This document shows positions 28,634-37,396 of a stretch of 64,000 nt of DNA, in pieces. The first letter of the stretch is position 1. Every line of letters begins with the position of its first letter. Below the pieces are notes generated by a model, which saw only the letters and a program-made list of their open reading frames with translations, was not told the DNA's origin and made no database searches. Made by a program: the position numbers and the translations under genes. Source of the DNA: Streptomyces diastatochromogenes (lineage in GTDB: Bacteria > Actinomycetota > Actinomycetes > Streptomycetales > Streptomycetaceae); the NCBI GenBank assembly GCA_026913215.1, contig JAPTYK010000001.1, positions 5,022,001-5,086,000 of the forward strand, in the 5' to 3' direction.

Positions 28634-28849
28634 TCAGCGGTAGTCGTCCTCGTCGAGGGCGACCACCCGCGCCTGCTCGGACGCGTCGGCCTCGTTCGCC
28701 GAATCGCGCTCCAGATGGGTGGGCTGCTCATCCTCGCGCTGCTGCAGTTCGGTGTGCTGCTCGGCGGCGTCGGCCTCCGGGATCTCCTGCTCCAGCACGA
28801 CGACCTCTTCCTCGGTGAATGTGTCCGGCTCGCTCGGATCGACAGTCAT
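28634..28849 (-). CDS. Small acidic disordered protein (71 aa)
   Basis: Intact, 71 residues from ATG 28849 with GAAGG 7 nt upstream. About a third of residues are Asp or Glu (TFTEEEVVVLEQEIPEAD), with no Cys or Trp, so it is probably disordered. Divergent from the alpha/beta hydrolase and separated from TetR by 164 bp. Function unknown. Confidence 0.65.
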   Translation of the reverse strand: MTVDPSEPDTFTEEEVVVLEQEIPEADAAEQHTELQQREDEQPTHLERDSANEADASEQARVVALDEDDYR

Positions 28850-28989
28850 GCGGTTCCTTCCGGGGACGCGGGTCGCGGTGCTCCCGATGGCCCTCTCTTC
28901 GAGCCTAGGAGCGAACGCGCCATGCCGCACACGCACCTGTGACCGCACCCACACACGTCGGTGCGTGATCGTCTCGTAATATTGCGGCC

Positions 28990-29955
28990 ATGTCCTCGAC
29001 CGAGCTGCCGGAAACCCGGACCGCCGACGCACCGACCGCGTCGCGGACCCGCACCGTACGGGTCGCCGACGGCGAGGAGCTCCGCTCCGTCGCGCTGCCC
29101 GGACTCACCCTCACCGTGCGCGCCCGGCCGGGGAACCGGCCCGGACTGCCGCCCGCGCTGTACGTCCACGGCCTCGGCGGCTCCTCGCAGAACTGGTCCG
29201 CCCTCATGCCGCTGCTCGCGGACGTCGTGGACGGCGAGGCGGTCGACCTGCCCGGCTTCGGGGACTCCCCGCCGCCGGACGACGGCAGCTACTCGGTCAC
29301 CGGGCAGGCCCGCGCCGTCATCCGGCTCCTGGACGCCGCCGGACGCGGACCGGTCCACCTCCTCGGCAACTCGATGGGCGGCGCGGTCGCCACCCGGGTC
29401 GCCGCCGTCCGGCCCGACCTGGTCCGCACCCTCACCCTCGTCTCCCCGGCCCTGCCCGAGCTGCGCGCCCAGCGCACCGCCTGGCCCACCGCGCTGCTCG
29501 CCGTGCCCGGCGTCGCCTCCTTCTTCGCGAAGCTCACCAAGGACTGGACGGCCGAGCAGCGGGTCAGGGGCGTCCTCGCCCTCTGTTACGGCAACCCCGG
29601 CCTGGTCACCGACGAGGGCCTGCGGCACGCGGTGGAGGAGATGGAGCGGCGCCTGGAGCTGCCCTACTTCTGGGACGTCATGGCACGCTCCTCGCGCGGC
29701 ATCGTCGACGCGTACACCCTCGGCGGGCAGCACGGGCTGTGGCGGCAGGCGGAGCGGGTCCTCGCCCCGACGCTGCTCGTCTACGGCCGGCGCGACCGGC
29801 TCGTCTCGTACCGGATGGCCCGCAGGGCGGCCGCCGCCTTCCGCGGCTCGCGCCTGCTGACCCTCCCCGAGGCGGGGCACGTGGCGATGATGGAGTACCC
29901 GGAGACGGTCGCCCAGGCCGTCCGGGAACTGATCGCCGACGACGGCGGGAGCTGA
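28990..29955 (+). CDS. Alpha/beta hydrolase
   Basis: Intact, 321 residues from ATG 28990. Oxyanion motif YVHGLGGSSQNW, VDLPGFGDS, nucleophile elbow LLGNSMGGAVA with Ser near residue 130, acid in YGRRDRLVS and catalytic His in PEAGHVAMMEYP. A cytoplasmic hydrolase resembling haloperoxidase/esterase members; substrate unknown. It lies just before the DUF3152 gene (8 bp), probably an operon, as with Rv3207c neighbours. Confidence 0.9.
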   Translation: MSSTELPETRTADAPTASRTRTVRVADGEELRSVALPGLTLTVRARPGNRPGLPPALYVHGLGGSSQNWSALMPLLADVVDGEAVDLPGFGDSPPPDDGSYSVTGQARAVIRLLDAAGRGPVHLLGNSMGGAVATRVAAVRPDLVRTLTLVSPALPELRAQRTAWPTALLAVPGVASFFAKLTKDWTAEQRVRGVLALCYGNPGLVTDEGLRHAVEEMERRLELPYFWDVMARSSRGIVDAYTLGGQHGLWRQAERVLAPTLLVYGRRDRLVSYRMARRAAAAFRGSRLLTLPEAGHVAMMEYPETVAQAVRELIADDGGS

Positions 29956-29963
29956 TCCGGCGC

Positions 29964-31555
29964 GTGGGACGACACAGCCGCAAGAGCTCCGCACCCCGAC
30001 GCCCGACCCGGGCCCCAGCAGCCCCCGCCCCGGCTCCCGCGCCCCCGGCACGGGCCGCCGCCGCCGACCCCGACCGCTCCCGGCCAGGAGACCACGTCGA
30101 CGACGGGGTACGGGACGCCCGCACACGGCGTCCCGCTGTACGGCACTCCGCGCATGGGACTCCCGCGCACGGCACTCCCGCGCACGGCACTCCCGCGCAC
30201 GGCACTCCCGCGCACGGGACCCCGCAGTACGGGGCCCCGGCGCAGGGCGCGCCGGGCCAAGGCGCCCCGGCGTCCCGCCCGCCGCGCCACGCGACCCCCG
30301 CGCACGGGGCGCCGCAGTACGGGACTCCGGCGAAGGGGACCCCGGTGTACGGGACTCCGCGCACGGCGTCCCGCAGTACGGGACTCCGGTGAAGGAGGCC
30401 CCGGTGTACGGGACGCCCGCGCACGGCACTCCCGCGTACGTCGGCGGGGCCTCTCGGGCGGTGGGTGCTCCCGCGCGGGGTGTGTCCGCTCACGGGGCGT
30501 CCGTGCGGGTGGGCATCCGCAGCACGAGGAGGTTTCGCGGTGCGGCCCGTGATGGCGGGGCCCCGGCGCGGCGGGCCGGGGTCGCCGAAGCCGAAGCCGA
30601 ACCCGGAGCCCAGCTCCGGGGCGGAGCCGAGGCCGGGGTCGAGGCCGGGGTCGAGGCCGAACGGGCCGGTGTCCGGGAGCCGTTCGTCCCGACGCCCCGC
30701 CGGGAGGGCGAGGGGACGGGGCCGGGGCCACGCGCGGCCGGGGCGGGCTCGGGCGGACGTTGACCGGGGTCGCGGCCGCCGCCGTCGCCACGGTGCTCGC
30801 CGTGGTCGTCGCGGGGCAGGTCACCGGGCGGGAGGAGCCGTCCGCCGCGCGGACCGCCGGGGGACGGCCGAGCGGCCGGCGGACGACACGTCCGCGTCGC
30901 GCTCGGACGACCGGACCGTCGTCCCGGTGAAGCCGGCGCCCGCCGTGACGCCGCCGACGTACGAGCAGCTGATGACCCGGCAGTTCCCGATCGACCCGAA
31001 GCTGAAGGGCTCCGGGAGTTCGAGGCCGTGCCGGGCCTGGCGAAGGCGCCCGGCAAGGGGAAGGTGATCCGCTACCGGGTCGACGTCGAGAAGGGGCTCG
31101 GTCTCGACGGGAAGCTGTTCGCCGACGCCGTGCAGAAGACCCTCAACGACAAACGCAGCTGGTCCGGCGGGGGCGAGATGACCTTCGAGCGGATCTCCAG
31201 CGGCGAGCCGTGGTTCGTGATCACGCTCGCCAGTCCGGGAACGACCGGCGAGTGGTGCAAGAAGTCCGGGCTCGACACCACCGTCGACAACGTCTCCTGC
31301 GACTCGGCCTCCACCGAACGCGTGATGATCAATGCCTTCCGCTGGGCGCAGGGCTCGGCCACCTTCGGTCCGAAGGCGATGCACGCCTATCGCCAGATGC
31401 TCATCAATCACGAGGTCGGACACCGGCTCGGGCACGGCCATGTGAGCTGTCGCACCGAGGGCGCGCTCGCCCCCGTGATGCAGCAGCAGACGAAGTCCCT
31501 GGACATCGACGGGATCAAGTGCCGCCCCAACCCCTGGGTGTATCCGACGAGTTGA
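29964..31555 (+). CDS. DUF3152 membrane-anchored putative zinc metalloprotease (frame broken several times)
   Basis: GTG 29964. The N-terminal cytoplasmic region is low complexity, with Gly-Thr-Pro-Ala-His and Val-Tyr-Gly-Thr-Pro repeats. A membrane segment lies at about 30760-30830 (LTGVAAAAVATVLAVVVAG). The DUF3152 domain from about 30930 to the stop contains the zinc-protease signature HEVGHRLGHGH near 31410. FRWAQGSATFGP and conserved Cys pairs (GEWCKKSG, CDSAS, HVSCRTEG, IKCRPNP) also occur. The domain is outside the cell. Several one-base losses break the N-terminal half and one at about 31017 splits the domain start. Corresponds to Rv3207c. Confidence 0.82.
30156..30215 (+). repeat. 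15-bp tandem repeat in DUF3152 gene
   Basis: Four near-perfect copies of GGCACTCCCGCGCAC encoding Gly-Thr-Pro-Ala-His, flanked by degenerate copies on both sides from about 30100 to 30430. Confidence 0.88.
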
Positions 31556-31581
31556 CGGGCCGTCCGAAACGCTCATGTCCA

Positions 31582-31607
31582 CATTCCGAGACAGGTGTCT
31601 CGGAATG
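31582..31607. repeat. Inverted repeat upstream of the leader ORF
   Basis: CATTCCGAGAC-AGGT-GTCTCGGAATG, perfect 11-bp arms. It starts 26 bp after the DUF3152 stop and ends 13 bp before a -35 box. It could be the terminator of the upstream gene or an operator for the importer promoter. Confidence 0.7.
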
Positions 31608-31620
31608 GCGGGTATGCGCG

Positions 31621-31649
31621 TTGACATCGCTCACGCGTTCGTCCATATT
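31621..31649 (+). promoter_or_regulatory. Consensus-like promoter for the ABC importer operon
   Basis: TTGACA at 31621-31626 and CATATT at 31644-31649, spacing 17. Expected start of transcription, 7-8 nt later, falls on or next to the ATG at 31657. Confidence 0.72.
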
Positions 31650-31656
31650 TCTCGGC

Positions 31657-31752
31657 ATGTCGCACCGTCACGCCGTTTCCGATAGCGCCGCCCTTGAGCT
31701 GGCGCTCTTCGGCGTGACCGGACACACCGTCGCCGACATTCTCTGTAGCTGA
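31657..31752 (+). CDS. Candidate leaderless leader peptide (31 aa)
   Basis: ATG at 31657 to TGA 31750-31752, encoding MSHRHAVSDSAALELAL then a short tail ending ADILCS. There is no ribosome site. The predicted transcription start of the promoter at 31621-31649 falls at the ATG, as in actinobacterial leaderless upstream ORFs. Third positions are G or C in about three quarters of codons. A hairpin with a pyrimidine-rich tail follows 60 nt later, before the importer genes. A role in attenuation is inferred; the Cys near the end is suggestive only. Confidence 0.5.
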   Translation: MSHRHAVSDSAALELALFGVTGHTVADILCS

Positions 31753-31812
31753 CGCAGCCCGAGCGCTCGTCGGCCTTTCTCCTTATCTCGCCGCGCCCGG
31801 GTTTTCTCGTTC

Positions 31813-31858
31813 CCGCAGGCGCCGGCACCCCCCTTTCGGGCTTTTCCCGTGCCTGCGG
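31813..31858 (+). terminator. Attenuator-like hairpin before the importer operon
   Basis: CCGCAGGC (31813-31820) pairs with GCCTGCGG (31851-31858). The adjacent GGCAC/GTGCC offers an alternative pairing. The stem is followed by AATTCTCTTTCCCCTTT, a pyrimidine-rich tail. It lies 48 bp before the binding-protein start. Confidence 0.5.
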
Positions 31859-31905
31859 AATTCTCTTTCCCCTTTCCGCAGTTCACCCCGAGAGGTCTCC
31901 TTCCG

Positions 31906-33631
31906 ATGCGTCATTCGTCCGTCATCTCGCGCCGCGTGGCAGCGGCCGCCGTCAGTGTCGTCCTGGCCTCGGGCGCCGCCGCCTGCGGTCCCGAGGACGC
32001 CGGCGCCAAGGGCGGTACCTCCGGCAAGGCCGCGGAGGGCCCGCAGAAGGGCGGCACGCTCACCGTCCTCAACAACGAGGCCCAGAGCGACTTCGACCCC
32101 GCCCGCCTCTACACCTCCGGCGGCGGCAACGTCCCTCCCTCGTCTTCCGCACCCTCACCACCCGCAACCGCGAGGCGGGCGCCGCCGGCACCCAGGTCGT
32201 CCCCGACCTCGCCACCGACACCGGCCGCCCCAACAAGGACGCCACCGAGTGGACGTACACGCTGAAGGAGGGCCTGAAGTTCGAGGACGGCACGCCCATC
32301 ACCAGCGCCGACATCAAGTACGGCATCGAGCGCTCCTTCGCCGCCGAACTCTCCGGCGGCGCCCCCTACCTGCGCGACTGGCTCGTCGGCGGCGACACCT
32401 ACCAGGGCCCGTACAAGGACAAGAAGGGTCTCGCGTCGATCGTCACCCCCGACGCCCGGACCATCGTCTTCAAGCTGAAGAAGCCCGAGGGCGAGTTCCC
32501 CTTCCTCGCCACCCAGACCCAGTTCGCCCCCGTCCCGAAGGCCAAGGACACCGGCGCGAAGTACGAGGAGCACCCCATCTCCTCCGGCCCGTACAAGGTC
32601 GTGAAGAACGAGAACGACGGCGAGCGCCTCGTCCTGGAGCGCAACGAGCACTGGGACCCGAAGACCGATGAGGAGCGCAAGGCCTACCCGGACCGGATCG
32701 ACGTCAAGTCCGGGCTCGACGAGGCCGTCATCAACCAGCGCCTCGCCACCTCCTCCGGCGCCGACTCCGCCGCCGTCACCACCGACACCAACCTCGGCCC
32801 CGCCGAACTCGCCCAGATCGGCTCGGACAAGGCGCTCGCCGCCCGCGTCGGCACCGGCCACTTCGGCTTCACCAACTACATCGCCTTCAACCCGAAGGTG
32901 AAGCCCTTCGACAACCCGAAGGTCCGCCAGGCCATCTCGTACGCGGTCAACCGCACCAGCGTCGTCAACGCCGCCGGCGGCTCCGCGCTCGCCGAGCCCG
33001 CCACCACCTTCCTGCCCGAGCAGAAGGCCTTCGGCTTCACGCCGTACGACCACTTCCCGGCCGGGAAGACGGGCGACCCGGAGAAGGCCAGGCAGCTGCT
33101 CAAGGAGGCCGGCTTCCCGAACGGGCTGACCGTCACCCTGCTGCACTCCACCGCCCAGAACCGCACCACCAGCCCCGAGATCGCCACCGCCGTCCAGGAG
33201 GCCCTCGGCAAGGCCGGCATCACCGTCAAGCTCGACGGGCAGGAGCCCAACTCCTTCAACGAGAAGCGCTGGAGCGTCAAGGACGCCCCGGCCTCTTCCT
33301 CTCCCGCTGGGGCGCCGACTGGCCGGCCGGCGGCCCGTTCCTCGCGCCGATCTTCGACGGACGCCAGATCGTCACCAACGGCTCCAACTACAACCACGCG
33401 CAGCTGAACGACCCGGCGGTCAACAAGGAGATCGACGAGATCAACAAGCTGACCGACCTCAAGGCCGCCGCCGCCCGCTGGGGCGCCCTCGACAAGAAGC
33501 TCGGCGAGCAGGCCCTCGACGTGCCGCTCTTCCACCCGGTCTACAAGCGGCTCGTCGGCAAGGACATCAAGAACGTCGTCATCAGCGACTGGACCGGTGT
33601 CCTCGACGTCTCGCTGGTCGCGGTCAAGTGA
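31906..33631 (+). CDS. ABC transporter substrate-binding lipoprotein, family 5 (frame broken twice)
   Basis: About 575 residues from ATG 31906. Lipoprotein signal ends SGAAACG (Cys near residue 27). Family-5 solute-binding features are GGTLTVLNNEAQSDFDP, the ITSADIKYGIERSF loop, YKVVKNENDGERLVLERN, KVRQAISYAVNR and a C-terminal PLFHPVYKR. Such proteins bring peptides, nickel or opines to the permease. One-base losses near 32135 and 33292 break the frame. The stop overlaps the next GTG (GTGA), so the operon is tightly coupled. Confidence 0.88.
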
Positions 33632-34602
33632 CCTCGCTGACCGACGCACCGGCGCCCGTGGCGGCCTCCCGCCACGGGCGCCGCCCGGCAGGTGTGGCGA
33701 CGGCTGCGCACCCGGCCGGCCGCCCTCGTCTCCGCCGCCGTCCTCGCCCTGCTCGTCCTCCTCGCCGTCGCCGCGCCGCTGCTCGCCGCCCTGGAGGGCC
33801 AGGACCCGCACACGTACCACGACGACCTCGTCGACTCCGCGCGCGGCGGCGTCCCGTACGGCTCCTTCGGCGGGGCGAGCGCCGACCACTGGCTCGGCGT
33901 CGAACCGGGCACCGGCCGCGACCTGTTCGTCCGGCTCCTGTACGGCGCCCGGATCTCGCTGCTCGTCGCCGTCGGCGCCACCGCCGTCCAGATCCTCATC
34001 GGCGTCCTCGTCGGCCTCGCCGCCGGGCTCGGCAGCCGGTGGCTCGACGGGCTCCTCAGCCGCCTCACCGACGTGCTCGTCGCCCTGCCGATGCTGATCC
34101 TCGCCCTCGCGCTGACCGCCGTCGTCCCGCGCGACTTCCCCCGGCCGCTGCTCCTCGTCCTCGTCATCGGGCTGCTCGGCTGGTCCTACGTCTCCCGGAT
34201 CGTGCGCGCCCAGACCCTCACCCTCAGGAGCCTCGACTTCGTCGCCGCCTCCCGGCTCACCGGCTCCGGGCGGTGGCGGACCGCCCGCAGGGAACTGCTG
34301 CCCTCGCTCGCCGCGCCCGTCATCACCTACGCGGCGATCTCCTTCCCCACCAACATCGTCGTCGAGGCCTCCTCTCCTTCCTCGGGGTGGGCGTCACCCC
34401 GCCCACCCCCTCCTGGGGGCAGATGCTGTCGACGGCCCAGACCTGGTTCCGGGCCGACCCCGCGTACGTCCTGCTCCCCGCCGGACTGCTCTTCGTCACC
34501 GTCCTCGCCTTCACCGTCCTCGGCGACGCCGTCCGCACGGCCCTCGACCCCCGCGAGGCGAGCCGGCTGCGCGTGGGCACCCGTAAGGAGTCCTCCCGAT
34601 GA
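33628..34602 (+). CDS. ABC peptide-type permease, DppC-like (two offsetting frame breaks)
   Basis: GTG 33628, about 325 residues. The N-terminal soluble part is followed by five or six membrane spans (AALVSAAVLALLVLLAVAAPLLA, ISLLVAVGATAVQILIGVLVG, LLLVLVIGLLGWSYVSR). The EAA loop region is DFVAASRLTGSGRWRTARREL. The conserved LSFLGVGVTPPTPSWGQML marks DppC/OppC subunits. The frame moves +1 near 33690 and back near 34372. The ATGA overlap leads into the second permease. Confidence 0.88.
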   Translation: MTSLTDAPAPVAASRHGRRPAGVATAAHPAGRPRLRRRPRPARPPRRRRAAARRPGGPGPAHVPRRPRRLRARRRPVRLLRRGERRPLARRRTGHRPRPVRPAPVRRPDLAARRRRRHRRPDPHRRPRRPRRRARQPVARRAPQPPHRRARRPADADPRPRADRRRPARLPPAAAPRPRHRAARLVLRLPDRARPDPHPQEPRLRRRLPAHRLRAVADRPQGTAALARRARHHLRGDLLPHQHRRRGLLSFLGVGVTPPTPSWGQMLSTAQTWFRADPAYVLLPAGLLFVTVLAFTVLGDAVRTALDPREASRLRVGTRKESSR

Positions 34603-35587
34603 CCCGCTTCGTCCTCAAGCGGCTCGCGGGTGCCGCGCTCGTCCTGCTGGCGCTCTCGGTCCTCGTGTACGCCCTCTTCTACCTGGCGCCCGGCGATCCC
34701 GCCCGGCTGGCCTGCGGCGAGCGCTGCAACCCCAGCAGATCGCCCAGGTGCGCGAACAACTCGGCCTGAACGAGAGCGTGTTCACCCAGTACCTGCACTT
34801 CCTCCAGGGCGTGTTCGCCGGCCGCGACTACTCCACCGGCACCGCCGTCGTCCCCTGCGACGCGCCCTGCCTCGGCCTCTCGTACCAGAACGACCAGCAG
34901 GTCACCCAGCTGATCCTGGAGCGGCTCCCGGCCACCGCGTCCCTCGCCCTCGGCGCCATGGTCGTCTGGCTCCTCGTCGGCGTCGGCACCGGACTCCTCT
35001 CGGCGCTCCGCCGGGGCGGCGTCACCGAGCGCACCCTGACCGTGCTCACCCTCGCCGGGACCGGCACGCCCGTCTTCATCCTCGGGCTGCTGCTCCTCAT
35101 GGCCGTCTGCGCCTACCTCCAGTGGCTGCCCTTCCCCTCGTACGTGCCGTTCGGCGAGGACCCCGAGCAGTGGGCCTGGAACATGCTGCTGCCCTGGCTC
35201 ACCCTGGGCTTCTTCGAGTCCGCCAAGTACGCCCGGCTGACCCGGAGTTCCACCCTGGAGACGCTCGCCGAGGACCACATCCGCACCTTCCGCGCCTACG
35301 GGGTGGGGGAGCGGTCCGTCGTCGCCCGCCACGCGCTGCGCGGCGCCGTCCCGCCGGTCATCGCGGTCAGCGCCGTCGACCTCGGCTCGATGTTCGGCGG
35401 GGCCGTGCTCACCGAGTCCCTCTTCGGCATCCCCGGGCTCGGCAAGACCCTCCTCGACGGGGTCCGCACGATCGACCTGCCCGTGGTGGTCGGCGTCGTC
35501 CTGGTGATGGGCGCGACCGTCGTCCTCGCCAACGTCCTCGCGGACCTGCTGTACGCGGCCGCCGACCGAAGGGTGGTCCTGACGTGA
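34599..35587 (+). CDS. ABC peptide-type permease, DppB-like (frame broken once)
   Basis: ATG 34599, about 329 residues. MTRFVLKRLAGAALVLLA is the usual DppB N-terminus. FYLAPGDPARLACGERC precedes a one-base loss near 34733. The large periplasmic loop is Cys-containing (VVPCDAPCLGLSYQND). The EAA loop ETLAEDHIRTFRAYGVGER and GIPGLGKTLLDGVRTID follow, with six membrane spans. GTGA overlap with the ATPase gene. Confidence 0.88.
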
Positions 35588-37207
35588 CCGCGTCCCCGCT
35601 GGTGGAAGTCAGCGAGCTGACCGTCGAGTTCGACGGCGGCACCCGGGCCGTGGACGGCCTCTCCTTCACCCTCGACGAGGGCGGCGCCCTCGCCCTGGTC
35701 GGCGAGTCCGGCAGCGGCAAGTCCACCGTCGCCGGCGCCCTCCTCGGCCTCCACCGGGGCACCGGCGCGCGGGTCGGCGGCACCGTGCGGGTCGGCGGCA
35801 TCGACGTCGCCGCCGCCGGCCCCGCCGAACTGCGGCGGCTGCGCGGCGGGTCGCCGCCATGGTCTTCCAGGACCCGCTGTCCGCCCTGGACCCGTACTAC
35901 GCCGTCGGCGACCAGATCGCCGAGGTCTACCGGATCCACCACCCCGGATCCAGGAAGGCCGCACGGGCCCGTGCCGTCGAGGTCCTCGACCGGGTCGGCA
36001 TCCCCGACGCCGCCCGCCGCGCCCGCTCCCGCCCCCACGAGTTCAGCGGCGGCATGCGGCAGCGCGCCCTCATCGCCATGGCCCTCGCCTGCGCGCCGAA
36101 GCTCCTCGTCGCCGACGAACCCACCACCGCCCTCGACGTCACCGTGCAGGCCCAGATCCTCGACCTGCTGCACGAACTGCGGCGCGAGACCGGCACCGCG
36201 CTGCTCCTCGTCACCCACGACGTCGGCGTGGCCGCCGAGAGCGTCGACGAGGTGCTCGTCATGCGCGACGGCCGCGAGGTCGAACGCGGACCCGTCGCCG
36301 GAGTGCTCGGCACACCCGCGGAGCCGTACACGCGCGCGCTGCTCTCGGCCGTGCCCCGGCTCGACGGCCCGGAGCGGCCCCCGCCGAGAAGGGGAGACCC
36401 TGCTCGAAGCGGTCGGCCTGCGGCGGGAGTTCGGGCGCGGCAAGGGCCGGGTGACCGCCGTCGACGGGGTCTCCTGACCGTCCGCGCCGGCGAGACCCTC
36501 GGCGTCGTCGGGGAGTCCGGCAGCGGCAAGACCACCCTCGGCCGGATGCTCGTCCGGCTCCTCGACCCCACCGGCGGCGAACTCCGCTACGGGGACACGG
36601 AGATCGGCGCCCTGTCCGAGCGGGAGCTGCGCCCGTACCGCCACGAGCTCCAGATGGTCTTCCAGGACCCGGTCTCCTCCCTCAACCCGCGCCGCTCCGT
36701 CGGCGAGTCGATCGCCGACCCGCTGCGCGTGGCGGGGGAGCGGGACGAGACCCGGATACGGGGGCGGGTGCGGGAACTGCTCGACCGGGTGGGGCTCGAC
36801 CCCGACCGGTACGAGGCCTACCCGCACGAGTTCAGCGGCGGCCAGCGCCAGCGCGTCGGCATCGCCCGCGCGCTCGCCGCCGCGCCGCGCCTCATCGTCT
36901 GCGACGAACCCGTCTCCGCGCTCGACGTCACCACCCAGGCCCAGGTGACCGCCCTGCTCGCCGAGCTCCAGGCGGAACTCGGCCTCGGACTCGTCTTCAT
37001 CGCCCACGACCTCGCGGTCGTCCGCCAGGTCAGCGACCGGGTCGCGGTCATGCGCGCGGGCCGGATCGTCGAACAGGGCACCGTCGGCGAGGTGTACGGG
37101 GCGCCCCAGGAGCCCTACACCCGGCAGCTGCTCGCCGCCGTCCCTCCCTCGATCCGGTCCTCGCGGCGGAGCGCCGGGAACGGCGCCAGGAGTTGGCCGT
37201 CGCCTGA
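35584..37207 (+). CDS. Fused dual ATPase of a peptide-type ABC importer (DppD-DppF in one gene; frame broken)
   Basis: GTG 35584. First ATPase half has Walker A GESGSGKST, Q-loop VFQDPLSALDP, signature FSGGMRQR, Walker B LLVADEPTTALD and H-loop VTHD. A short linker follows. The second half has GESGSGKTT, VFQDPVSSLNPRR, FSGGQRQR, LIVCDEPVSALD and IAHD. Together about 540 residues, so one polypeptide can supply both nucleotide-binding sites. Four or more one-base losses (near 35850, 36390, 36470 and 37147) interrupt it. The correct end is RQELAVA with TGA 37205-37207. Confidence 0.85.
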
Positions 37208-37281
37208 CCCTCCGTGAGCGCCCCGGCGCGTAGCGCGACAGAACGCGACCGGGGAGGGAAAGTTACGTGCATTCACCCCTT

Positions 37282-37319
37282 CCGGTGGTGCGACGGACAA
37301 CCGTCCGTCGCGCCACCGG
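37282..37319. terminator. Terminator of the ABC importer operon
   Basis: 17-bp stem (37282-37298 / 37303-37319), one G-T pair, loop AACC, 75 bp after the ATPase stop. Confidence 0.85.
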
Positions 37320-37396
37320 TGTCTCCGCTTACGTTCCTCCCGATGCGAGTCGCCGGACCGACGGCGACCGCCGTCAAGGGAGATCGGGGTGCGCGC

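Noticed and set aside
33628..37207. Evidence of phage, insertion sequence or CRISPR near the accessory importer region
   Set aside because: No transposase, integrase, terminal inverted repeats or regularly spaced repeats were found here or elsewhere in the window.
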